Origin: Sulfurimonas sp.
GTDB taxonomy: Bacteria; Campylobacterota; Campylobacteria; Campylobacterales; Sulfurimonadaceae
Length of the DNA stretch: 10,276 nucleotides
Direction: 5' to 3'
Assembly (NCBI GenBank): GCA_027063585.1
Contig: JAMORM010000035.1
Coordinates: 1 to 10,276 of the forward strand
Made by a program: the position numbers and the translations under genes. The notes below the pieces were generated by a model, which saw only the letters and a list, made by a program, of their open reading frames with translations, was not told the origin of the DNA and searched no databases. Numbering within the stretch: the first letter of the stretch is position 1; the number at the start of each line of letters is the position of its first letter. Below are positions 1 through 6,171 of this stretch, piece after piece.

Positions 1-1
1 G

Positions 2-379
2 GACGAAAAACCAGAACTTAATATTACTCCGCTTGTGGACGTAATGCTTGTTCTTCTAGTGGTTTTGATGGTAATTGCTCCAAATATTATTTATGAAGAA
101 AATATAAAACTGCCACAGGGTTCTACAAGTCAGCAGCTATCAAAAATACCGCCGGTGCATATAACAATAGATAAAGAAAGAAATATAAAGGTCAACAAAG
201 ATACTTATCTTTTAAATGCTTTTATGGATAACTTTTCTTTGTATGCAACGAAGTTAAATAAAAAAGCAACTGTGCTTATCAGTGCAGACAAACGTTTGGA
301 TTATGGTGTAGTTATGTCAGTACTTGCTGCGGTAAAACAGGCCGGCTTTACTGAGGTATCTTTAGCTACAAATGGATAA
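2..379 (+). CDS. tolR: TolR/ExbD-family proton-channel subunit (5' end missing)
   Basis: Biopolymer transport protein of the ExbD/TolR family, cut by the left window edge; the reading frame is open from base 2. The visible N-terminal part reads PELNITPLVDVMLVLLVVL, the family signature in which the Asp inside the single transmembrane helix (codon at 38-40) is the proton-path residue. A periplasmic domain follows, ending in the usual YG.V...V...K.AGFT.VSL.T block. In the family, TolR sits with TolQ in the inner membrane and converts proton-motive force into movement of TolA. ExbD is the paralogue serving TonB; the call of TolR rests on the tolA, tolB and pal genes that follow directly. The GTG at 35 is an internal codon, not the start, because the conserved motif continues upstream of it. 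The stop overlaps the start of the next gene by 8 bp, suggesting translational coupling. Confidence 0.93.
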   Translation, partial: DEKPELNITPLVDVMLVLLVVLMVIAPNIIYEENIKLPQGSTSQQLSKIPPVHITIDKERNIKVNKDTYLLNAFMDNFSLYATKLNKKATVLISADKRLDYGVVMSVLAAVKQAGFTEVSLATNG

Positions 380-1088
380 TAGCAGCCGTTATTTTTATAT
401 AAGTGGTTTACTATCACTCTCTCTTTTTGCGTTATTCTTATTTTCATTCATGTATATGATGTTCAATGTATCAAAAACAAAAACGTATGGCTATAAAAAA
501 GAAAATTATATTTCAGTTTCAATTAAAATGACAAACAGCAAACATTCTGCAAAGAAGACGGTGTCTAAAGCTCCCCCTTCAAGTAAAAAACCCGTAAAAA
601 ATGTAGATATAAATAATCTTTTCAGTGATGTATGGACAAAAAAAATAAACAACAGCGTGAAAAAACCGTCTAATACTCATGAAATTAGACGAATCGAGCA
701 AATACAAAAAAAGATTAGTACAACAAAACAAAACAATGTAGAATCAGTAGCTAAAAAACTTGAGAGTCTGCAAAACACTCATTCTCAAACACAAGAAGAA
801 GCGGCATCCGCAGCTAGTGAAGTTAATGAATATTTAGCTAAAATTCAAGATATTGTTTATCAACATTTTAATGTGCCTCAAAACAGTGAAGGTAATAGTG
901 TAAAAACCGTGATAGAACTTGATCCGTTTGGAAAACTTATTGATTTTAGAATACTGAGTTATTCTAATAACGAAGCACTGAACCAAGAGGCAGATATGCT
1001 GAAAGAACGATTGAAAAATATTGTATTCCCTGTGAATCCAAAAAACAGATCGAGTAAAACGATTGTAATATTAATTTCTAAGGAGTAG
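372..1088 (+). CDS. tolA: TolA/TonB-like periplasm-spanning energy transducer
   Basis: The 238-residue protein has a short cytoplasmic N-terminus, one hydrophobic membrane anchor at about residues 9-32, a Lys/Ser/Asn-rich polar linker at about 35-150, and a small globular C-terminal domain at about 150-238 that looks like the TonB/TolA C-terminal fold (EYLAKIQDIVYQHFNVP, then VIELDPFGKLIDF). This is the layout of TolA, which is energised by TolQR and reaches across the periplasm to TolB and Pal. The linker is much shorter than the long helical domain of E. coli TolA, and primary sequence alone does not separate TolA from TonB. Position between tolR and tolB favours TolA. The ATG lies within the last codons of tolR, and the gene is followed by tolB after 3 bp. 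Confidence 0.85.
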   Translation: MDNSSRYFYISGLLSLSLFALFLFSFMYMMFNVSKTKTYGYKKENYISVSIKMTNSKHSAKKTVSKAPPSSKKPVKNVDINNLFSDVWTKKINNSVKKPSNTHEIRRIEQIQKKISTTKQNNVESVAKKLESLQNTHSQTQEEAASAASEVNEYLAKIQDIVYQHFNVPQNSEGNSVKTVIELDPFGKLIDFRILSYSNNEALNQEADMLKERLKNIVFPVNPKNRSSKTIVILISKE

Positions 1089-1094
1089 ATTTTG
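1080..1094 (+). promoter_or_regulatory. Ribosome binding site fixing the TTG start of tolB
   Basis: AAGGAG at 1080-1085 lies 6 bases before a TTG codon at 1092 and overlaps the tolA stop region. The TTG opens a clear signal peptide, so the strong Shine-Dalgarno and the protein agree on this non-ATG start. Confidence 0.75.
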
Positions 1095-2342
1095 AAAATA
1101 TTTTTTTCATTATTCATTTTGGTAAACTTTTTATTTGCAGGTGATGCAACTATAGAAGTAGTAAAAAAAGCAGATTCTTTGCCTTCTTTAGCAGTTGAAG
1201 ATGCATCTATCAGTTATGATGATACGTTCAAATTACGTTTTTTTAAATCTCTGGTTGCTGACTTGAATGTTATATCTTTGTTTAATGTAGACAGACATCA
1301 CAGACTTGTAAACTATGATGATACAAATGTTTTAGTTGAAAATAAAGATATGAACTATGTTCTGCGATACAAAATGTTTGAAGATGATAACAGAGCTTTA
1401 AATATTGAGATGAAGCTTTTTAACAGAGATGAAGAAGTGTTTTCAAAACGCTACAGAGTGAATAAAAAAAATATTTACATGTTTATATCTCATGCAATGG
1501 CTTATGATATCAATGAGTTTATGGGTGAACCCTCAGTTGAATGGATGAAAAGAAAAGTTATCTTTGCCCGCATCGTCGCTCCAAAAAAGAGTGAAATAAT
1601 CATAGCCGATTATACATTGTCTTATCAACATGTTATTATCAAAGGCGGACTTGATATTTTTCCAAAATGGGCAAACAAAGCGCAAAATGCATTTTATTAT
1701 ACATCATTGGATCCATTGAAACCTACTTTAAAATATGTAGATATAAAAACTGCAAAAGTAAAAAATATTATATCTTCTGATGGAATGATGGTTTGTTCTG
1801 ATGTGAGTGAAGATGGAAAAAGCCTCCTTTTAACTATGGCAAGAGATGGACAACCGGATATTTATTTATACAATACAGTGACAAAAAAGTATAAAAGAAT
1901 TACGACATATAGCGGAATAGATGTAAATGGTCAATTTATGGGAAATAATAAAATAATTTTTATTTCATCTCGTTTGGGATATCCAAACGTTTTTTCTAAA
2001 AGATTGGACACCGGGGTAGTTGAACAAATGGTCTATTATGGAAAAAGCAATTCTTCATGCAGTGCACAGGGACATTACATTGTATACGAAGCGCGTGAAA
2101 GTTCCAATGCTTTTAGTGTAAATACATTTAATTTGCATCTTATTTCAACAAAAACAGATTTTATCAGAAGGCTGACTGCTACAGGTATAAACGAATTTCC
2201 AAGATTTTCAAAAGATGGTGATGCTATTATATTTATTAAAAATTATAAATCACAGAGTGCTATTGGAATAATACGATTAATGCACAATAAAAATTATCTT
2301 TTTCCGTTAAAATCAGGAAAAATACAATCTATGGACTGGTAA
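1092..2342 (+). CDS. tolB: Tol-Pal system periplasmic beta-propeller protein TolB
   Basis: The 416-residue protein begins with a signal peptide (MKIFFSLFILVNFLFA, likely cleaved before GDAT), followed by an alpha/beta TolB N-terminal domain at about residues 17-150 and a six-bladed PD40-type propeller at about 151-416. Propeller repeats are visible as FPKW..K....YYTS near 190-205, VSEDGKSLLL near 238-247, GNNKIIFISSRLGYPNVF near 284-301 and FPRFSKDGDAIIFI near 369-382. The protein ends in IQSMDW, close to the terminus I associate with epsilonproteobacterial TolB. In the family, TolB binds Pal at the outer membrane and is released or rearranged by energised TolA. Translation starts at TTG with a strong Shine-Dalgarno. 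Length is normal for the family, and the gene stands between tolA and pal as expected. Confidence 0.93.
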   Translation: MKIFFSLFILVNFLFAGDATIEVVKKADSLPSLAVEDASISYDDTFKLRFFKSLVADLNVISLFNVDRHHRLVNYDDTNVLVENKDMNYVLRYKMFEDDNRALNIEMKLFNRDEEVFSKRYRVNKKNIYMFISHAMAYDINEFMGEPSVEWMKRKVIFARIVAPKKSEIIIADYTLSYQHVIIKGGLDIFPKWANKAQNAFYYTSLDPLKPTLKYVDIKTAKVKNIISSDGMMVCSDVSEDGKSLLLTMARDGQPDIYLYNTVTKKYKRITTYSGIDVNGQFMGNNKIIFISSRLGYPNVFSKRLDTGVVEQMVYYGKSNSSCSAQGHYIVYEARESSNAFSVNTFNLHLISTKTDFIRRLTATGINEFPRFSKDGDAIIFIKNYKSQSAIGIIRLMHNKNYLFPLKSGKIQSMDW

Positions 2343-2346
2343 ACAT

Positions 2347-2375
2347 TAAGTGTTATTCACTTATTACATTTTTTT
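2347..2375 (+). terminator. Weak hairpin with T-run after tolB
   Basis: TAAGTG (2347-2352) and CACTTA (2358-2363) form a perfect 6-bp stem with a 5-base loop, followed after five bases by seven Ts (2369-2375). The stem is AT-rich and the T-run is offset from it, so it would be at best a leaky terminator or attenuator. The T-run may equally be the T-rich upstream part of the pal promoter. Confidence 0.3.
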
Positions 2376-2383
2376 GGTATAAT
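2369..2383 (+). promoter_or_regulatory. Putative sigma-70 type promoter for pal
   Basis: A run of seven Ts is followed by GG and a perfect TATAAT (2378-2383). A T-rich stretch before the -10 box, with no clear -35, is the described pattern of Campylobacter/Helicobacter vegetative promoters. Transcription would begin near 2390, giving a short leader before the GAGGAA ribosome site at 2401-2406 and the pal ATG at 2414. It would let the abundant lipoprotein be expressed above the rest of the operon. Confidence 0.6.
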
Positions 2384-2413
2384 ATATTAATTTTAAAATT
2401 GAGGAAATAAATA

Positions 2414-2956
2414 ATGAAAAGCATAGTACTTTCTAGTGTTGTGACAGCACTTTTAGTTTTTAGTGGATGTAGCACAAAAGAACCTGCAGTTGATAATAAA
2501 ACTGAAGAGGTGGCATCTCCGGTAGCACAAGAGGTTGAAGCGGTTACGACAGAAACTGTTGCAAGTGAAAACAGCACTATCAACTCATCGACTAATGAGT
2601 TAAGCATGAACGCAATAGAATCTAAACTTCCAACGATTTACTTTGATTTTGACAAGTATAACATCAAACCTGAGATGCAAGAAAAAATTGATACAGCGGC
2701 TGAACTTGGCAAAACAAAAGCAAAATCATTTAGTATAAAACTTGAAGGTAACTGCGATGAGTGGGGAAGTGATGAATATAACTTTGCACTTGGACTGAAA
2801 CGTGCAAATGCTGTAAAAAAGGCTTTAGTAGCTGACGGTATTGATGCTTCTCGTATTTCTATGGTAAGTTATGGAGAGAGCAACCCTGTATGTACTGAAC
2901 ATACAAGAGAATGTTGGGCGAAAAACCGTCGTGTGAACTTTAAACTTTTACCATAA
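2414..2956 (+). CDS. pal: Peptidoglycan-associated outer-membrane lipoprotein Pal
   Basis: The 180-residue lipoprotein has a signal peptide ending in FSGC, so Cys19 would carry the lipid (Phe at -3 is less usual than Leu). A low-complexity Glu/Thr/Ser/Val linker follows at about residues 20-68, then an OmpA-like peptidoglycan-binding domain at about 73-178. The domain shows TIYFDFDKYNI, EGNCDEWGSDEYNFALG, LKRANAVK and KNRRVNF. Asp115 and Arg130 fit the diaminopimelate-binding pair known from E. coli Pal. Pal anchors the outer membrane to peptidoglycan and is the TolB partner; the Campylobacter counterpart is often called Omp18. Three further cysteines (114, 160, 167) lie in the periplasmic domain, with 160 and 167 close enough to form a disulfide. 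GAGGAA at 2401-2406 is a good ribosome site. Confidence 0.95.
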   Translation: MKSIVLSSVVTALLVFSGCSTKEPAVDNKTEEVASPVAQEVEAVTTETVASENSTINSSTNELSMNAIESKLPTIYFDFDKYNIKPEMQEKIDTAAELGKTKAKSFSIKLEGNCDEWGSDEYNFALGLKRANAVKKALVADGIDASRISMVSYGESNPVCTEHTRECWAKNRRVNFKLLP

Positions 2957-2964
2957 GTTTTTAC

Positions 2965-3876
2965 ATGAAAAGCACTGCAAAAGCTTTAGTAGTCGTTGTT
3001 TTTGTGTCTTCACTGTCATTTGCTGCCGAACCATCTGCGTTTGGAGCAGGTGATTTGACTGCACCGAATCCATATGGACTCACTCCAAATGAAAAAGTTA
3101 TATTACAAACAAAAGATACTTTAAAAAAAGTTGCTATCAATACTAAATCCCAAGCCAATGAACTTGATTCTTTGCGTGAGAGAATCGATGGTATACAGAG
3201 TATTGTGGAGAATTTAAGTATAAAGTCTCATAATAATAAAATCAACTTACAAAAGCTCAAAGAAGAAAATCAAGTAAATATTGACAATATTCATGAGTTT
3301 CAAACCAGATTGGGTGAAGAAATACATAATAATACGCAGGAAATAGAAAAACTCAAGGCTATGGTTTTGGAACTTTCCAAAGTTATAGATAAAATAAATG
3401 CTGCATATGTAACCAAAGATGAATTTAATTCTTTAGTAAATGATGTAAATAGTTTTAAAACGTTAGTGACAAAAGAGATAAAATCGAAAAAAAGCACTAT
3501 AAAATCTACTAAAACAAGTAGTGCAAAATTGTATAATCAAGCAAAAAAATATTTTGATAAAAAGTATTATACAAAAGCGATACAAAACTACAAAGAGCTC
3601 ATTAAAAGAAAATATAAACCGGCTTATGCTCATTATATGATTGGCGAAATGAACTTTAAAAGAAAAAATTATGCTGAGGCGATATCATATTTTAAGAAGA
3701 GTGCTTCTTTGTATGATAAAGCTTCATATATGCCTAAGTTAATGCTCCATACTGCAATAGCGATGGATAAAACAGGTGACAAAAAACATGCAAAAGCATT
3801 TTATAATGCGTTAGTTGCAAAATATCCTCAATCAAAAGAGGCTAAAGAGGCTAAGAAATATTTAGGATTAAGCTAG
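2965..3876 (+). CDS. cpoB: Tol-Pal associated periplasmic coiled-coil/TPR protein (CpoB/YbgF-like)
   Basis: The 303-residue protein has a signal peptide (cleavage likely after SSLSFA, residue 20), a short conserved-looking N-terminal stretch (PSAFGAGDL, NPYGLTPNEK), a heptad-rich coiled-coil region at about residues 45-170 and a C-terminal TPR domain at about 186-302. The repeats are recognisable as YNQAKKYFDKKYYTKAIQNY, AHYMIGEMNFKRKNYAEAI and a degenerate third one ending QSKEAKEAKKYLG. CpoB in E. coli trimerises through its coiled coil and coordinates Tol energy state with septal peptidoglycan synthesis by PBP1B. Here the coiled coil is longer and the C-terminal repeats are Lys-rich. No good Shine-Dalgarno precedes the ATG, and only 8 bp separate it from pal, so translation may be coupled to pal. 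The gene symbol is by family and context. Confidence 0.85.
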   Translation: MKSTAKALVVVVFVSSLSFAAEPSAFGAGDLTAPNPYGLTPNEKVILQTKDTLKKVAINTKSQANELDSLRERIDGIQSIVENLSIKSHNNKINLQKLKEENQVNIDNIHEFQTRLGEEIHNNTQEIEKLKAMVLELSKVIDKINAAYVTKDEFNSLVNDVNSFKTLVTKEIKSKKSTIKSTKTSSAKLYNQAKKYFDKKYYTKAIQNYKELIKRKYKPAYAHYMIGEMNFKRKNYAEAISYFKKSASLYDKASYMPKLMLHTAIAMDKTGDKKHAKAFYNALVAKYPQSKEAKEAKKYLGLS

Positions 3877-3895
3877 ATAAATAGTTAGATAAATA
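3874..3895. repeat. Tandem 10-bp direct repeat at the cpoB stop
   Basis: TAGATAAATA occurs at 3874-3883 and again at 3886-3895, with a 2-bp spacer and thus a 12-bp period. The first copy contains the cpoB stop codon. It could be an operator half-site pair or chance in AT-rich sequence. Confidence 0.45.
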
Positions 3896-3908
3896 TTGAT
3901 TTTTCAGC

Positions 3909-3934
3909 AATAATATATATTATTATGATAAAAT
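3909..3934 (+). promoter_or_regulatory. Putative slyD promoter with overlapping AT palindrome
   Basis: A perfect 16-bp palindrome (AATAATAT/ATATTATT, 3909-3924) abuts two overlapping -10-like hexamers, TATGAT (3924-3929) and TAAAAT (3929-3934), each one mismatch from consensus. The ribosome site AAGG (3949-3952) and the slyD ATG (3960) follow at suitable distances. No -35 is evident, which is usual for Campylobacterota. The 83-bp gap is the longest in the plus-strand cluster. Confidence 0.45.
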
Positions 3935-3959
3935 CTCAAAAATAAACAAAGGTGAAATA

Positions 3960-4484
3960 ATGGCAATTCAAGACAATCAAATAGTGTCAATAGAGTATGA
4001 AGTACGCGACGGCGATCAAGTAGTAGACAGCAATATGGGTGGTGCTCCATTAGTATTTATGTATGGAAAAGGACAAATAATTCCAGGATTAGAGAATGGA
4101 ATTAAAGATATGAATATCGGCGATAAGGCAGACGTTTTAGTAAAAGCTGCAGATGCATATGGTGAGTATAATGCAGAAGCGACACAAGAAGTTCCAAAAG
4201 AACAATTTGCCGGTATTGAATTGACAGAGGGTATGACTCTTTACGGCCAAGGCGAAGATGGCGGAACTGTACAAGTTACTGTTAAAGAAATTAAAGACGA
4301 CAGTGTTGTTATTGATTTTAATCACCCTCTTGCCGGGAAAGATTTAATGTTTACAGTTGCCATTAACAATATAAGAGATGCTTCTGCTGAAGAAGCTATG
4401 ACAGGTGTTCCAGAAGAAAACAAACCTTCTGATGATGAACATAGTTGTGGAACAGGCAGCGGCAGCAGCTGTGGATGTAACTAA
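3960..4484 (+). CDS. slyD: SlyD-type FKBP peptidyl-prolyl isomerase with metal-binding tail
   Basis: The 174-residue cytoplasmic folding helper combines an FKBP domain with an inserted chaperone (insert-in-flap) domain. FKBP elements are visible at residues 31-48 (LVFMYGKGQIIPGLENGI) and in the returning strand near 119-133 (DFNHPLAGKDLMFTV). The insert covers roughly 72-120, starting after AADAYGEYN. The C-terminal tail carries His161, Cys163, Cys171 and Cys173, a short version of the His/Cys-rich nickel-binding tail of E. coli SlyD. Family members catalyse proline isomerisation, hold unfolded chains and, where the tail is present, supply nickel to hydrogenase or urease maturation. A nickel role here is inferred from the tail only. 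AAAGGTG precedes the ATG. The last part of the gene overlaps the start of the following gene in another frame. Confidence 0.93.
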   Translation: MAIQDNQIVSIEYEVRDGDQVVDSNMGGAPLVFMYGKGQIIPGLENGIKDMNIGDKADVLVKAADAYGEYNAEATQEVPKEQFAGIELTEGMTLYGQGEDGGTVQVTVKEIKDDSVVIDFNHPLAGKDLMFTVAINNIRDASAEEAMTGVPEENKPSDDEHSCGTGSGSSCGCN

Positions 4485-5235
4485 GTTTATAACTGCTTGC
4501 GAAGCTTCTTTGCAAGCTAAAAAGACAGCTACTCTTTTAAAAACATTAAATGTAAACACTCTTATTACGGGTGAGATTGGTGTTGGAAAAAAGAGTTTAG
4601 CCTCTTTTATACTTCCGGATGCATTCTTTATTGATGCATCTAATTTTGATGAGTTACTCCTTGCATTGGAAAATTCAGAAAATATCATAATCACTAACCT
4701 TGACAATTCACCCAATTTAGAACGTTTAATGCAGGCTATTAAAGAAAACAATGTAAGAGTAGTGGCTACTGCGAAAGAGTCATTTTCACATAAAATGACA
4801 GATGATCTTTTTAGCGTAAAATTTAATGTACCTCCATTAAGAGAAAGAATGGAAGATGTTGAAGAACTTCTGAAGCAATTTATTTCAGATGCGATGATAC
4901 TTTTTGGTAGTAATAATGATTTTGATGTAAGTAATTTTAAACCTGATTTATCACAAAATGCGCTTTCTTTGAAAAGACAAGTTATGATGAATTATTTACT
5001 TCAAGATGTCAAAGATACGGAACTGATGGATATTATAGAACAATATTTATATGATAAACTCGGTTCTAACAGTGATTATAGAACTCTTTTGTATTTATAT
5101 GAAGTACCTTTAATAAAAGCCGGATTGCATAAATTTAAATCACAGGTCCAGTTAGCGGACAAATTGGGATTAAATAGAAATACTTTAAGAAAAAAAATAG
5201 CGGAACATAAAAAATATATAGGAAAAAAGATATGA
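4432..5235 (+). CDS. Reduced NtrC-like AAA+ domain with Fis-type helix-turn-helix, putative DNA-binding regulator
   Basis: About 267 residues that read as a shrunken sigma-54 activator core. With the ATG at 4432 as residue 1: residues 43-54 (TLITGEIGVGKK) match the Walker A region but end in Lys-Lys rather than Lys-Ser/Thr; 107-113 (NVRVVAT) match sensor I; 134-143 (PPLRERMEDV) match the conserved block after it; 238-259 (QVQLADKLGLNRNTLRKKIAEH) match the Fis-type DNA-binding helix-turn-helix. Walker A to sensor I spans about 60 residues, roughly half the usual distance. The GAFTGA sigma-54 contact loop is absent, and the Walker B position reads IITNLD without the Asp-Glu pair. No receiver domain is present. 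I infer a DNA-binding protein unlikely to activate sigma-54; target unknown. The start is uncertain: GTG 4405, ATG 4432/4435 and GTG 4447 or 4471 all lack good ribosome sites. The stop overlaps the fabD start as ATGA. Confidence 0.75.
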   Translation: MMNIVVEQAAAAAVDVTKFITACEASLQAKKTATLLKTLNVNTLITGEIGVGKKSLASFILPDAFFIDASNFDELLLALENSENIIITNLDNSPNLERLMQAIKENNVRVVATAKESFSHKMTDDLFSVKFNVPPLRERMEDVEELLKQFISDAMILFGSNNDFDVSNFKPDLSQNALSLKRQVMMNYLLQDVKDTELMDIIEQYLYDKLGSNSDYRTLLYLYEVPLIKAGLHKFKSQVQLADKLGLNRNTLRKKIAEHKKYIGKKI

Positions 5236-6170
5236 AAAAAACAGCAATGATATTTGCAGGACAAGGCTCTCAAGCAGTTGGCATGGGAAAAGATTTTTAT
5301 GAAAATTCAAAACTTGCTCGTGAAATGTTTGAAAAAGCAGGTGATAGAATAGGTGTTGATTTCAAAGAGATAATATTTGAAGAAAATGACAAACTAGGGC
5401 AAACTGCTTATACACAGCCTGCAATTCTTTTGGTGCAGATGATTGCTTATAAGCTTTTTGAGCAAGAATGTCCAGATATTAAAGCAGAACTATTTCTAGG
5501 GCACTCTTTAGGTGAATTTTCAGCTTTATGTGCAGCAGGTGCTATTGATTACGTGGATGCTGTTGAGCTTGTGCATAAACGTGGAGCTTTAATGCAAGAA
5601 GCCTGCGAGGGAAAAGATGCAGGCATGATGGCAATAGTCGGCCTTGATGATGCAAGTGTTGAAAAAATTTGTGCTGACGCGCAGAGCGAAGGCAAACAAG
5701 TATGGCCGGCAAATTATAATCAAGACGGCCAGCTTGTTGTAGCTGGAAATAAAGCAGACCTTGCTTCTCTAGAACAGACTTTTAAAGATGCTGGTGCAAA
5801 AAGAGCATTGCTTTTAAATATGTCTGTGGCGTCACACTGTGATATTTTAACTCCTGCACAAGAACCGCTTGCCGAACTTATGGAAAAATATATAAAAGAT
5901 AATTTTGAGGCGCCTGTTATTTCAAACGTAACGACAAAGCCATATAGTACAAAAACTGAGGCCGTAAAACTTTTAAAAGATCAATTGGTAAAACCGGTAA
6001 AATATAAACAGTCTATACAGGCAGTAGCCCCTGAGGTTGATATGGCAATTGAGTTTGGAAACGGGGTAGTGCTAAAGGGTCTCAACAGAAGAATTGCAAA
6101 AGATTTAAAAACACTCAATGTTTCTGATATGGCATCTTTAGAAAAAGTAAAAGAAGAAGTTTGCTTATAA
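5232..6170 (+). CDS. fabD: Malonyl-CoA:ACP transacylase
   Basis: The 312-residue enzyme transfers malonyl from CoA to acyl carrier protein, the chain-extender step of type II fatty-acid synthesis in the cytoplasm. It shows the N-terminal FAGQGSQ motif (residues 8-14), the nucleophile elbow GHSLGE with Ser92, Arg117 in HKRGALMQ, and His202 in SVASHCD. These correspond to Ser92, Arg117 and His201 of E. coli FabD. Length is normal. The ATG shares ATGA with the stop of the preceding regulator, and AGGAAA at 5220-5225 supplies a good ribosome site. In Campylobacter fabD lies close behind slyD, so the regulator looks like an insertion into, or a lineage-specific retention within, a conserved pair. 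Confidence 0.96.
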   Translation: MKKTAMIFAGQGSQAVGMGKDFYENSKLAREMFEKAGDRIGVDFKEIIFEENDKLGQTAYTQPAILLVQMIAYKLFEQECPDIKAELFLGHSLGEFSALCAAGAIDYVDAVELVHKRGALMQEACEGKDAGMMAIVGLDDASVEKICADAQSEGKQVWPANYNQDGQLVVAGNKADLASLEQTFKDAGAKRALLLNMSVASHCDILTPAQEPLAELMEKYIKDNFEAPVISNVTTKPYSTKTEAVKLLKDQLVKPVKYKQSIQAVAPEVDMAIEFGNGVVLKGLNRRIAKDLKTLNVSDMASLEKVKEEVCL

Positions 6171-6171
6171 A

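Noticed and set aside
35..379. A complete short gene starting at GTG 35
   Set aside because: The frame is open to the window edge, and the TolR/ExbD motif PELNITPLVD begins upstream of the GTG, so this is the 3' part of a longer gene.
3494..3524. Nested inverted repeats inside cpoB: GCACTA/TAGTGC and CTACT/AGTAG with a 6-base loop
   Set aside because: They lie in the Lys/Ser/Thr-rich linker between coiled coil and TPRs, the two stems compete, there is no T-run, and the frame continues unbroken. Most likely a by-product of low-complexity codons.
4344..4751. 135-codon open frame on the minus strand under slyD and the regulator
   Set aside because: It spans two real plus-strand genes, shows no domain or ribosome site, and has shadow-like composition.
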